NCBI RefSeq assembly: GCF_000305935.1
Contig: NC_018870.1
Location: forward strand, 2,632,501-2,696,500
Source of the DNA: Thermacetogenium phaeum DSM 12270
Lineage (GTDB): Bacteria; Bacillota; DSM-12270; Thermacetogeniales; Thermacetogeniaceae
Length of the DNA: 64,000 bases
Direction of reading: 5' to 3'
Part shown: positions 16,050-23,969 of the stretch, one piece after another
Layout of the letters: every line of letters starts with the position of its first letter
How positions within the stretch are numbered: position 1 is the first letter of the stretch
Program-made: the position numbers and the translations under genes
Notes under the pieces: model-generated
Databases searched by the model: none
What the model was told of the DNA's origin: nothing
Seen by the model: only the letters and a program-made list of their open reading frames with translations

Positions 16050-16601
16050 ATGATCAAGCTTCTGAGAAAGGTGCTCCAGGTAGGGGAGGCCACGGAGAAG
16101 TACCCCTTCACCCCGGCAACGGTCTCCCCGGGGATGCGCGGCAAGCCGGAATATCACTTTCAGTCCTGCATCTCCTGCGGCGCCTGCGCCGGAGCCTGCC
16201 CCGCCAACGCCATCACCCTGGAAAGCGACCCGGACCTGGGCACCAGGAGGTGGGCGATCTTTTACGGCCGCTGCATTTTCTGCGGTCGCTGCGAAGAGGT
16301 CTGTCCAACCGGGGCCATCACCCTCTCCCAGGATTTCGAACTGGCTGCCGTGAACAGGGATGATCTGATCACGACGGCGGAGTTCCGGTTGACCAAGTGC
16401 CGGGCATGCGGACGCTTCTTTGCCCCGGCAAGGGAATTGACCTACCTCTTAACGTCCTTGATGGAAAACGGCCTGCCCCTGGAAGAAGCGGAAGAAAAAC
16501 GCCGCCTTCTGCGAACCTGCCCGGAGTGCAGGAGGAAAATCAGCATCTGTAACTTAAGGAAAGCCACGACAGGCCTCACCGGAAAGGGGGTGACGAGATG
16601 A
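16050..16601 (+). CDS. hyfH: Hydrogenase-4 iron-sulfur subunit HyfH/HycF
   Basis: A 183-residue NuoI-like subunit that passes electrons within the peripheral arm. It has two [4Fe-4S] motifs, CISCGACAGACP and CIFCGRCEEVCP. A C-terminal four-Cys site typical of HycF/HyfH (CRACGRFF and CPECRRK) may bind zinc. ATG follows GAAAGGAGG. The 66-base gap after hyfG contains an ACCGGC/GCCGGT hairpin. Its stop overlaps the hyfI start (ATGA). Confidence 0.93.
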   Translation: MIKLLRKVLQVGEATEKYPFTPATVSPGMRGKPEYHFQSCISCGACAGACPANAITLESDPDLGTRRWAIFYGRCIFCGRCEEVCPTGAITLSQDFELAAVNRDDLITTAEFRLTKCRACGRFFAPARELTYLLTSLMENGLPLEEAEEKRRLLRTCPECRRKISICNLRKATTGLTGKGVTR

Positions 16602-17368
16602 ACACGGCAGAACAAACCGGAGCAGCCCAGCAGGAGCAGATAGAGGCCCTCAAAGCGAAACTCCTGCATGACATCAGGCGCTCGGTCTACGTCTACCGCA
16701 TCGACTGCGGGGGATGCAACGGGTGCGAGATCGAGATCTTCGCCTCTCTTACCCCTCTCTTTGACGTGGAGAGGTTCGGAATCAAAGTCGTCCCCTCCCC
16801 CAGACATGCCGATGTTCTCGTCTACACCGGCCCCATGACCAGGGCTATGCGCCTGCCGGCCTTAAGGGCCTACAGGGCCGCCCCGGACCCCAAAATCGTG
16901 GTGGCCTACGGGGCCTGTGGCTGCAGCGGGGGGATCTTCCACGACTCCTATGCCGTTTGGGGGGGAGCGGAGAACCTCTTCCCGGTGGATCTCTATATAC
17001 CGGGCTGCCCCCCAAGCCCCTATGCGACCATCTACGGCTTTGCCACCGTTTTGGGGTTGCTGGAGCAGAAAATCAGGGGGCAGCAGCACAGGGAATCGGA
17101 AGAAGAAAAGGGGGTCGAGTTAACCGTTCCTGCCGGGATCAACCCGAACTTGCGCAAAGAAATCGAACGCACCGCCCGGCGCCTCTGCGGCTACTGGCAG
17201 GGGAAAAGAATCGCCGCCGACTACTTCAAACTGCTGGCGGAATCCCCGGATGACGTTCTCGATTACCGGCTGGAGGGGTACCTGAGCAGAAAAGGGGATC
17301 CGCGTCTGACAGAAGTCTACAGAGCCATTCACCGGATCTACAGGGAGTGGGTGAACAGCCGTGCCTGA
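16598..17368 (+). CDS. hyfI: [NiFe] hydrogenase small subunit HyfI/HycG (NuoB-like)
   Basis: A 256-residue small subunit with the proximal [4Fe-4S] site. Key segments are DCGGCNGCEIEI (Cys37, Cys40, Cys43), GACGCSGGIFHDSY and PGCPPSPYATIYG. It sits next to the Ni-Fe site of HyfG and links it to the HyfH clusters. It lacks a twin-arginine signal, so it is cytoplasmic as in group 4 enzymes. The start overlaps hyfH and its end overlaps hycH by eight bases. The ~80-residue C-terminal extension (RRLCGYWQGKRIAADYFKLL) is longer than in NuoB and resembles HycG. Confidence 0.93.
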   Translation: MNTAEQTGAAQQEQIEALKAKLLHDIRRSVYVYRIDCGGCNGCEIEIFASLTPLFDVERFGIKVVPSPRHADVLVYTGPMTRAMRLPALRAYRAAPDPKIVVAYGACGCSGGIFHDSYAVWGGAENLFPVDLYIPGCPPSPYATIYGFATVLGLLEQKIRGQQHRESEEEKGVELTVPAGINPNLRKEIERTARRLCGYWQGKRIAADYFKLLAESPDDVLDYRLEGYLSRKGDPRLTEVYRAIHRIYREWVNSRA

Positions 17369-17759
17369 AACAGTCGAATTCTATCGGCTCAACCGGAAGT
17401 TCGTCGACAGCGGGGAAGCATCCCCCAGCTCGGAAAACCTGATCTACCATTCCCTGGCTCTGGGACATCACATCGGTGTGCTCGACTGCTTCCAAAAGGC
17501 GCTGGTGATGCCGGAAAAAAGCTTCAGCCGCCTTACCGCCGGCCTTCCCCGGAGCGAAGGCCGGCGCAAGCTGGAGGGCATTCTGAAATGGAGGGAGATC
17601 GAAATCAGATCAGAGCAGGCAGGACCACTCCTCAGGGAAGTGGAACAGGTCGTCCCCACACTGCCACCTGAGGATAAAAAGGGAGCGCAGGAGTTCTGCG
17701 ACCTGCTGCGCCTGATGGAAAAGGAACCGACGATCTACCTGGTGGTGAGGTTGACGTGA
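17361..17759 (+). CDS. hycH: Formate hydrogenlyase maturation protein HycH
   Basis: A 132-residue protein, close in length to E. coli HycH. Conserved segments are LNRKFVDSGEASP, YHSLALGHHIGVLDCFQKAL and the C-terminal EPTIYLVVRL. HycH is needed for maturation of the hydrogenase-3 large subunit, although its precise step is not settled. It overlaps hyfI upstream and hycI downstream (GTGA), placing it in the maturation tail of the operon. Confidence 0.88.
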   Translation: MPETVEFYRLNRKFVDSGEASPSSENLIYHSLALGHHIGVLDCFQKALVMPEKSFSRLTAGLPRSEGRRKLEGILKWREIEIRSEQAGPLLREVEQVVPTLPPEDKKGAQEFCDLLRLMEKEPTIYLVVRLT

Positions 17760-18205
17760 AAAAGCTGGTGCTTACCGTTGGCAACGAACTGATGGGCGAT
17801 GACGCCGCCGGCCCGCTGCTGGCAAAGCTTCTTGAGAAAAACCCGTTGAGCAACTGGGAGGTCATCGACGGAGGAACAACTCCGGAAAACTACCTTTACC
17901 GGATAAGGGAGATGCGGCCCGACCTGGTGCTGGTTGTGGACGCCGCAGACATGAACCTCCCTCCTGGGAGCATCCGTCTCATTCCTCCGGAGGCCATCGG
18001 GGAACACCTGCTGATGACCACCCACAACCTCCCCCTGACCTACCTGATCAGGGCGCTGAGGGAGTTCGTTCCCCAGGTCTACCTGCTGGGAATCCAGCCC
18101 CGGGATGTGCTGTTCGGGCTCCCCGCCTTCATCGGGGTAAAAAAGGCAGTCGCCACCGTCTACGAAAAGCTGAAGCAGGGCGATCTGAATTTCGACACCC
18201 TCTAA
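17756..18205 (+). CDS. hycI: Hydrogenase large-subunit maturation endopeptidase HycI
   Basis: A 149-residue nickel-sensing protease that trims the C-terminal tail of HyfG. It shows the family signature VGNELMGDDAAGPLLAK, with metal-ligand Asp in GDD, plus VLVVDAADM and MTTHNLPLTYLI carrying the second Asp and His ligands. GTG start overlaps the hycH stop (GTGA). It is the last gene of the operon, followed by a strong terminator. The presence of a 33-residue HyfG tail and this protease are mutually consistent. Confidence 0.93.
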   Translation: MKKLVLTVGNELMGDDAAGPLLAKLLEKNPLSNWEVIDGGTTPENYLYRIREMRPDLVLVVDAADMNLPPGSIRLIPPEAIGEHLLMTTHNLPLTYLIRALREFVPQVYLLGIQPRDVLFGLPAFIGVKKAVATVYEKLKQGDLNFDTL

Positions 18206-18220
18206 ATCCCCATTCATATA

Positions 18221-18263
18221 GCGGCGGTTCCCCCCCCCGTTAACTGGAACCGCCGCCTTTTTT
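18221..18263 (+). terminator. Rho-independent terminator of the formate hydrogenlyase operon
   Basis: GCGGCGGTTCC and GGAACCGCCGC pair as an 11-base stem around a short C-rich loop and are followed by a T6 run. It closes the operon 15 bases after hycI. Confidence 0.93.
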
Positions 18264-18335
18264 ATTCACAAGATTTCCTGAAGGATCGCGGCGCCACCGG
18301 TCGGCTGCCGCTCTTGAAGAGAAATGCCGCAGGTT

Positions 18336-18622
18336 TTTACATGATAGACCACCATGCCGCCAACGGCGGCACCAACAGAGGAACGAAAAAAGGGTTTATC
18401 CTTGTCCCGCAGCGACCTGACGGAGGTTGTTACTCGCCCTTGACGAAGGAGCAGCAAACGGCAGCCGAATCGAGACAGGATGTCGAGATAGGCGACTCTG
18501 CGGCAGGGCCGTCATAGGAGCCGGTCGGCCGCTTATCTATTGACGGGATTTAGTTTAGGGCGAGTTAAACGGAGTCCGGGAGCAAGCGTAAAGGATGACA
18601 CGTAATTTTCAGGGTAGTCTGC
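18336..18622 (+). repeat. Dispersed repeat, copy A
   Basis: About 285 bases that recur, inverted, at 59232-59513. Roughly 100 bases (about 18408-18508) are identical, and the flanks differ by substitutions and small indels. Inside are a GCCGCC-AAC-GGCGGC hairpin and a TCGA-bounded palindrome. One frame is shared by both copies (RPDGGCYSPLTKEQQTAAES, then RQDVEIGDSAAG, ending PS-stop) but lacks a convincing start, and I do not recognise it. It occupies the gap between the hycI terminator and the phosphatase gene. It may be a decayed mobile element or a non-autonomous one. Confidence 0.8.
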
Positions 18623-18685
18623 TCTTACAAATACATACGCTCCGGTTTTACATTGGTGCTACCGGACTCATGGTTCGGAAGTGTT

Positions 18686-19321
18686 TCAAAAATCCGGCGC
18701 ATCCATTCCCTGATGAAGTGGGTTAATATGGCAGGTGTCGTTGAGGCGACAGATGACGTAACGGTCGGGATGAAACTCGATGATGTTGACGGCGCAGGTG
18801 TCCTGCTTGATCTCCCAGAAGTGGGAGTTGTCCAGACCGAGGAAGGCCAGCAGCAGGATCTTGTTGATGACGCGGTGGCTGACGGCCACCACGTTCTGCC
18901 CCCTGTGGCGGGCGGCGATCTCCTCTAAAGCGGCCACCGCCCGCCGGCGGGCGTCATCCAGGCTCTCTCCACCTTCGAAGCGGACGGCGTGGGGCCGGGA
19001 TACCCACTGCCAGTAAACATCCGGGTAGCACTCCCTGACCTCCTGATGGCTGAGGCCCTGCCAGCTCCCGTAATCCAGGTCGTTCAGTCCTTCAACGATG
19101 ACGACCGGCAGCCCGTGCGGCCCGGCGATGATGCGCGCCGTCTCCCGCGCCCTGGAGAGGGGGCCGGCATAAACCGCTGCCAGCTGCACACCGGCCAGCG
19201 CCCGCGCCGTCAGCCGGGCCTGCTCGATCCCGCGCTCGCTTAATTCCACATCAATCCGACCCCGAAAAACCTCTTCCCGGTTCCACTTCGTTTCCCCATG
19301 CCGCACCAGGAACAGCCTCAT
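18686..19321 (-). CDS. Histidine phosphatase family protein (phosphoglycerate mutase/CobC-like)
   Basis: A 211-residue cytosolic protein of the histidine phosphatase superfamily. The catalytic phosphohistidine is in LVRHGETKWN (residues 5-14). The second His lies in VVAVSHRVINK, and phosphate-binding Arg residues in GPLSRARETA. It could be a phosphoglycerate mutase-like or alpha-ribazole phosphatase-like enzyme; the sequence alone does not decide. ATG 19321 follows GGAGG. No cobalamin genes are nearby, so a CobC role lacks contextual support. Confidence 0.85.
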   Translation of the reverse strand: MRLFLVRHGETKWNREEVFRGRIDVELSERGIEQARLTARALAGVQLAAVYAGPLSRARETARIIAGPHGLPVVIVEGLNDLDYGSWQGLSHQEVRECYPDVYWQWVSRPHAVRFEGGESLDDARRRAVAALEEIAARHRGQNVVAVSHRVINKILLLAFLGLDNSHFWEIKQDTCAVNIIEFHPDRYVICRLNDTCHINPLHQGMDAPDF

Positions 19322-19724
19322 GTCAAGACCTCCAGTCGTAAAGAGTATGGATATGCAGAATCCTCCAATTTGAGTGTATAGCAGCTGAAACGATCTGGCA
19401 ATACCTGCTACCTGAACGGCCGGATCCGGGAAGAGTACCTCTCACCTCTTGCACCACAATAACACCGATATTATTAATGTCAGCGGAATTGCCGCTTACA
19501 TGCCGAAACATCACCCGAAAGGCAGGGCAGCGGCTGTGGTGTATGAGCAGGCTAGCCCGATCCTTGCTGGCAATTTTTTGCTATGATAGCATGTTATCAG
19601 GATGAGCAGTATCCCTTCCAGGATGTGGATAACGTAGTCACTTTCCCGCCTCTTCCCGGCCTGGCGATCGACCTGGAAACCCTATTGTAAAGCCCTGGCC
19701 GGGTAAAGCACTTCCTTTCATTCA
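19322..19724. other. Intergenic region with decayed coding sequence
   Basis: About 400 bases without an intact gene. The only coding-like trace is the short Uma2-like tail at 19601-19690. A TATGATAGCATG stretch near 19582 could be promoter-like, but nothing obvious is downstream on that strand. Confidence 0.35.
19601..19690 (+). pseudogene. Possible C-terminal remnant of a Uma2-family protein
   Basis: A 29-codon open stretch ending in TAA reads DVDNVVTFPPLPGLAIDLETLL at its end (given here as one 22-residue tail, split DVDNVVTFPP / LPGLAIDLETLL). The pattern FP-x-LPGL-x-IDLE-x-L is typical of the ends of Uma2 (DUF820) endonuclease-like proteins. No upstream Uma2 core is visible, so it would be a fragment. 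Identification rests on a short motif. Confidence 0.3.
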
Positions 19725-20696
19725 CTAAAGTTCAGCGATGAGGTCGCCCATCCGGGAAATGTCATAGGTGCCCATCCCCTCCACCTCCCTGCGGAAATCC
19801 GGAGAATGGAGGATGGACAGAATCGCCCGGGCGAAGGGCTTATTCAGGTCCTCCCGGCGGATCACCAGGTCGTAGCGCTCCTTCTGCAGGGGGATAAAGT
19901 CGATCCCCTTCACCTGCCCGGCCACCGCCTCGGCACCGAGTCCCACATCGGCCTCTCCACGGGCGACACAGCTGGCCACCGCCAGATGGGTCATTTCCAC
20001 CCGCTCGTAGCCCCGCACCAGGTGCCGGTCGAGGCCCAGCCTGCGCAGCTTTTCATCCAGCAGGACGCGGCAGCCGGAACCGGGCTCCCGATTGACAAAC
20101 CGGATACCGGGTTTGACCAGGTCGGTCCAGCCGGTGATCCCCAGGGGGTTCCCCCCGGCCACATAAAACCCAGCGGTGCGGTAAACCAGGTTGTAGACGA
20201 CAACCGGTTGGCCGGGGAGAATGCGCCTGATGTAAGGAATATTGTATTCGTCCGTGTCACCGTCCCAGAGGTGGCAGGTGGCCACATTCGCCCTGCGGTG
20301 ATAAAGGGCGAACAGGCCGTTGCTGCTCCCGCTGTGGTTGCGCAGGCAGCTGCACCCTGGGAGCACCCTCTCCAGGTGCCTTTCCAGAATGTCCAGGACG
20401 GCATCCTGGCCGCAGATGATTACCGGCTCACGGGACGGGGCCAGGGGAGAGGGTGCTCCCGCGGCGGCCGGTCCCCCGCCGGTTGGCGGCGCTACCCCGG
20501 GAGCAGGCTGTACCCCTGAGAAATCATCCCGCGCCCTCCATTTAAAGGCCTCCAGGTCGGAGGCCTCTACCCGTACCTTACGCCCCACCCGGTAAGCTTT
20601 CAGTTCTCCCCGCTTGATCAGTTCGTAGACGGTATAGCGGGAGATCTTGAGGAGTTCGGCCACCTCTCTGGGGGTATAGGAAATATCACCCGGCAT
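19725..20696 (-). CDS. HTH regulator with periplasmic-binding-protein-like sensor domain, probable molybdate/tungstate regulator
   Basis: About 323 residues. The N-terminus (YTPREVAELLKISRYTVYEL, then IKRGELKAYRVGRKVRV) is an excisionase/BldC-type helix-turn-helix. A proline/alanine-rich linker follows at about 75-95. The rest is a PBP-like domain (PF12727 type: NIPYIRRILPGQPVVVYNL, RFVNREPGSGCRVLLDEKL, ASCVARGEADVGLG). Such proteins often sit next to Mod/Tup transporters and are thought to sense oxyanions. It is divergent from the riboswitch and modABC. The longest frame starts at GTG 20714 without a ribosome site; ATG 20696 behind GGGG is preferred. Ligand is inferred from context. Confidence 0.85.
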   Translation of the reverse strand: MPGDISYTPREVAELLKISRYTVYELIKRGELKAYRVGRKVRVEASDLEAFKWRARDDFSGVQPAPGVAPPTGGGPAAAGAPSPLAPSREPVIICGQDAVLDILERHLERVLPGCSCLRNHSGSSNGLFALYHRRANVATCHLWDGDTDEYNIPYIRRILPGQPVVVYNLVYRTAGFYVAGGNPLGITGWTDLVKPGIRFVNREPGSGCRVLLDEKLRRLGLDRHLVRGYERVEMTHLAVASCVARGEADVGLGAEAVAGQVKGIDFIPLQKERYDLVIRREDLNKPFARAILSILHSPDFRREVEGMGTYDISRMGDLIAEL

Positions 20697-20780
20697 TTTC
20701 GTTACCCCGTTCACGTTTATTTTATGATTGATTTTAATTATACCAAATATTATAATAACATCTAATAATAGTTATATTAG

Positions 20781-20810
20781 TTTATGTTTGTTTGCGTTTG
20801 TTTATGTTTG
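20781..20810 (+). promoter_or_regulatory. Three tandem decamers, candidate operator
   Basis: TTTATGTTTG, TTTGCGTTTG and TTTATGTTTG follow one another without gaps at 10-base periodicity, within the AT-rich region upstream of the HTH-PBP regulator gene. BldC-type helix-turn-helix proteins can bind direct repeats head to tail, so this may be the regulator's own operator and also act on the mod leader. The repeat is plain; binding is inferred. Confidence 0.55.
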
Positions 20811-20953
20811 GTGGAGATGTTGTTCCCCAGCTTCCTCCCCCGCAGCCGACCGGCCGTCGAGCCGGAATGCAGGAACCACTTCGCGGTGGCAGTGGGGAAC
20901 GATGACAAGGGATGGAAATTATAAGTCAGGGCCGTCCCCTGTGACTCATTCAG

Positions 20954-21047
20954 ACACTCCGAGCCGGACCGCCTAAACCGGCGGGCATGGCGGCCGGCCG
21001 CCAGGGTGTAGCTGGAAACGGCTGCGCCTCCCGTTTGGAAAGGAGTG
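20954..21047 (+). ncRNA. Moco (molybdenum/tungsten cofactor) riboswitch
   Basis: The sequence runs ACACTCCGAGCC ... GCCAGGG ... GCGCCTCCCG-TTT-GGAAAGGAGTG. It closely follows the Moco RNA of E. coli moaA, including CACTC-x2-AGCC at the start, CCAGGG in the middle and GCCTCCCG...GGAAAGG at the end. CACTCC pairs with GGAGTG as the closing stem. The 3' strand (GGAAAGGAG) is itself a ribosome-site sequence, suggesting translational control. It lies upstream of modABC, although about 460 bases separate it from modA. Confidence 0.92.
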
Positions 21048-21510
21048 AAGAACAATGCAGCATGTCTTTCTCTGACCAGCACGGTACTGCTGTCGTCGGA
21101 GCAGGCTCTTGCCCCGACAGCGCGGCTGGTCTTCTATTTTACCCTTGTCATGAATCCAGGAGATGCCGGCCACTCCAACCAGGGCATCCAGCAACAACAA
21201 AATTGCCACTGCCGGAGGAGGTCATTTCGCGGACGAGCTCAGGCCGCAGCCAGCCGGTTATGTGAAACCAGATATCACCGATACCCCCCGGATGCCTGTA
21301 ACAGGAAGCCGTTCAAGCATCGTGGTCCATTCCCGGTACCAGGCCACCCTGCCGGTGATCGCCTTCATCCCTTCCTTTGCCTGGGGGCACTACCCCCGGC
21401 TCTCGGTGAGCTGCTCACCGTTCTGGTGGCCGAAATTACGGGAAATGGAGAAAGTGGCGTTTATTATAAGGCTAGCGTAACAAATAAAATAACAAAGGAG
21501 CGTGAACTTT
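21048..21510 (+). other. Unexplained stretch between the Moco riboswitch and modA
   Basis: An ATG at 21055 sits at good distance from the riboswitch's GGAG but its frame stops after six codons. The same frame reopens at 21163-21480 (105 codons, no recognised domain). Overlapping open frames in other phases also match nothing I know. A stable GCTGTCG...CGACAGC hairpin lies near 21088-21124, without a T run. The likely reading is a decayed riboswitch-controlled gene. Confidence 0.4.
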
Positions 21511-22332
21511 ATGAAAGCTCATTTTTTGAAAAAGCTGGCTGCAGAAGCGCTGTTGGCGCTGCTGGTGGTATTGGCGGCAACGGGATGTGGCCACCAGAGC
21601 GGCACCGGCAAGCCGAGCACCGGGGTGCCGCAGAAGCAGAAAGAAGTTATCGTCTCGGCAGCCATCAGCCTGAAGGACGCTCTGGAGCAAATCAAAAAGA
21701 ATTACACCGAGAAATACCCGGAGGTGAAGCTGACCTGCAACCTGGGCTCCTCCGGCAGCCTGCAGAAACAGATCGAGCAGGGAGCCCCGGCCGACCTGTT
21801 CATTTCCGCCGGAGCCAGCCAGATGGACCAGCTGGCCGCCAAAGGGCTGATCGATACCGCCAGCAGGATTACCCTCTTGGGCAACGAGCTGGTACTGATA
21901 ACTCCCCAAAACGGCCCTGAGATCAGGGATTTCAGTGATCTGGCCGGCCCGGCGGTAAAGAAGATCGCCCTCGGACTTCCGGATACAGTACCGGCCGGCA
22001 AGTACAGCCAGGAAACCCTGGTCAACCTGAAGCTGTGGGACCGATTGCAGCCCAAACTGGTCATGGCCAACAATGTGCGCCAGGTGCTCACCTATGTGGA
22101 AACCGGGGATGTGGACGCCGGCTTCGTCTACCGCTCCGATGTCCTGGCGGGTAAAAACATCCGTGTTGCTCTGACAGTACCGGACAACCTGCACAAACCC
22201 ATCGTCTACCCGGCGGCGGTGCTGAAAAATGCCCGCCAGAAGGATGAGGCCAGGAAGTTCTTAAACTACCTCGCCTCACCGGAGGGGATGCAGGTCTTCG
22301 AAGAGTACGGCTTCAAGTCGGGAAAGAAGTAA
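21511..22332 (+). CDS. modA: Molybdate ABC transporter substrate-binding lipoprotein ModA
   Basis: A 273-residue extracytoplasmic binding protein for molybdate (possibly tungstate). Residues 1-28 are a lipoprotein signal ending in LAATGC. The mature protein has the ModA pattern VSAAISLKDALEQI, NLGSSGSLQKQIEQGAPADL and DVDAGFVYRSD. ATG 21511 is 10 bases after AAAGGAG; a GTG at 21502 is too close to that site. It starts the modABC cluster and lies downstream of the Moco riboswitch. Its likely role is metal supply for the selenocysteine formate dehydrogenase. Confidence 0.93.
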   Translation: MKAHFLKKLAAEALLALLVVLAATGCGHQSGTGKPSTGVPQKQKEVIVSAAISLKDALEQIKKNYTEKYPEVKLTCNLGSSGSLQKQIEQGAPADLFISAGASQMDQLAAKGLIDTASRITLLGNELVLITPQNGPEIRDFSDLAGPAVKKIALGLPDTVPAGKYSQETLVNLKLWDRLQPKLVMANNVRQVLTYVETGDVDAGFVYRSDVLAGKNIRVALTVPDNLHKPIVYPAAVLKNARQKDEARKFLNYLASPEGMQVFEEYGFKSGKK

Positions 22333-22372
22333 GGAACATACGCTGGTTGTTGCCGCCGGGGGAGGTTTGAAC

Positions 22373-23077
22373 ATGCTTGATGAAAAAATCCTGATACCAG
22401 CACTTTTATCCCTCAGGGTTGCCGTGCTGGCAGTGGTGCTGGCCTTCATCGCCGGGGTACCCGTGGCCAGGTTGATGGCCGGCCGGGACTTTCCCGGCAA
22501 GGAGGTGGTTGAGGCAGTCCTCACCCTCCCCCTGGTACTCCCACCTACAGTGGTGGGGTTCGGTCTCCTCTTCCTCTTCGGCAAGCACGGCCCCCTGGGC
22601 CTGCTACTGGAAAAGTTATGGGGAGTATCGGTGGTCTTCAACTGGTGGGGGGCGGTGGTGGCATCTACAGTGGTGGCCTTCCCCCTCCTCTACCAGACTG
22701 TCCGGGCGTCCTTCCAGTCGGTGGACCGGAACCTGGAAAACGCCGCCCGCACCCTGGGGGCCGGGGAATGGCGGGTCTTCTGGACCATCAGCCTACCCCT
22801 GGCCTGGCCGGGGCTGGTGGCAGGGACGGTGATGGCCTTCGCCCGAGCCCTGGGGGAATTCGGGGCAACCTTAATGATCGCCGGCAACATCCCCGGCCGG
22901 ACCCAGACGGTGCCCCTGGCCATCTACGCCGCCACCGAGTCCGGAGAAAACCGCATCGCCCTGGTCCTGGTGGGGATCATGACCCTCCTCAGTTTCGTCT
23001 TTATCCTGGGGGTCAACCTCTGGAGCAGGCACAGGTTAAAGCGCTGGACCATAAAAGAGAAACTGCCCCGGAGCTGA
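22373..23077 (+). CDS. modB: Molybdate ABC transporter permease ModB
   Basis: A 234-residue inner-membrane permease with about five or six helices. The EAA loop, which contacts the ATPase, reads ENAARTLGAGEWRVFWTISL. Other family markers are LPLVLPPTVVGFGLL near the N-terminus and ARALGEFGATLMIAGNIPG. ATG 22373 follows GGGGGAGG at seven bases. It lies 40 bases after modA and 140 bases before modC. Confidence 0.94.
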   Translation: MLDEKILIPALLSLRVAVLAVVLAFIAGVPVARLMAGRDFPGKEVVEAVLTLPLVLPPTVVGFGLLFLFGKHGPLGLLLEKLWGVSVVFNWWGAVVASTVVAFPLLYQTVRASFQSVDRNLENAARTLGAGEWRVFWTISLPLAWPGLVAGTVMAFARALGEFGATLMIAGNIPGRTQTVPLAIYAATESGENRIALVLVGIMTLLSFVFILGVNLWSRHRLKRWTIKEKLPRS

Positions 23078-23217
23078 GCCATCCCCGGCTGGGATATACC
23101 GCTCGGAACAGCCGAAGCAAGCCGTTTTCCTGCCCGGACAAGGTCAGAAACAGGTTCTGATAATCCTGTTCAGACCAGTCAAAAAAGCTTATTTCCCAAG
23201 GAATAGGGTGACTGCTT

Positions 23218-23901
23218 ATGGAAAATCTCTTGACCGTAACCATTGACAAGCAACTCCCCTCCTTCCGCCTCCGGTTGAATCTCCGGGTCCTGAATGAGTT
23301 TCTGGTGGTGGTTGGGCCCTCTGGGGCCGGAAAAACCACTTTTCTGCAGTGTCTCTCGGGGCTGCAGAGGCCGGAGCGGGGAGAGATCGTATTGAATGGT
23401 CGGGTGCTCTTTTCGAGCGCCAACAGGATCAATCTTCCTCCCAGGCTCCGCCAGGTAGGATACGTCTTCCAGGATTACGCCCTGTTCCCCCACCTGACCG
23501 TGGAGCAGAACGCCGCCTACGGTATGAAAAAGCGGCGGAACGGTCTGGAGGTACAGGAGATGCTGGAAATGCTGCAGATCAGCCATCTGGCCAAGCGCTA
23601 CCCGGGACAGATCTCAGGCGGCGAACAGCAGCGTACCGCCCTGGCCCGGGCGCTCCTGGCCGACCCGAAACTCCTGCTCCTGGATGAGCCCCTCTCCGCC
23701 CTGGATCACGAAACCAGGATCAAGCTGCGGGGAGAGCTAAAGACCCTGCAGCGGCGCTGGGACATCCCCTTCATTCTGGTCACCCACGACCCGGAAGAGG
23801 CAGCCGTCCTGGGGGACCGGGTGGTGCGTCTGGAAAGGGGAGAGGTGGTTTGGATCTCCACCACCAGGAAACGCCCTGACTGTACAATCAGGCATGGATA
23901 G
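23218..23901 (+). CDS. modC: Molybdate ABC transporter ATP-binding protein ModC (short form)
   Basis: A 227-residue ABC ATPase. Walker A is GPSGAGKTT, the signature is ISGGEQQRTALARAL, and Walker B is LLLLDEPLSALD, followed by the switch histidine in LVTHDPEEA. It ends soon after the ATPase core and lacks the C-terminal TOBE/molybdate-sensing domain of E. coli ModC (about 350 residues). Regulation through that domain is therefore absent. A tnpB remnant starts just downstream, so loss of the 3' end by insertion is possible, though short ModC forms occur naturally. Confidence 0.9.
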   Translation: MENLLTVTIDKQLPSFRLRLNLRVLNEFLVVVGPSGAGKTTFLQCLSGLQRPERGEIVLNGRVLFSSANRINLPPRLRQVGYVFQDYALFPHLTVEQNAAYGMKKRRNGLEVQEMLEMLQISHLAKRYPGQISGGEQQRTALARALLADPKLLLLDEPLSALDHETRIKLRGELKTLQRRWDIPFILVTHDPEEAAVLGDRVVRLERGEVVWISTTRKRPDCTIRHG

Positions 23902-23969
23902 AAAAAATCCGCCCACGCTGAATTATTCTTCAGGGACCTCCTCCTAAAGGAGGTGGGCTTCCTCTTTCA

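Noticed and set aside
21045-21920. 291-codon frame crossing the Moco leader and modA
   Set aside because: Its second half is modA in another phase; its GTG start lies inside the riboswitch closing stem.
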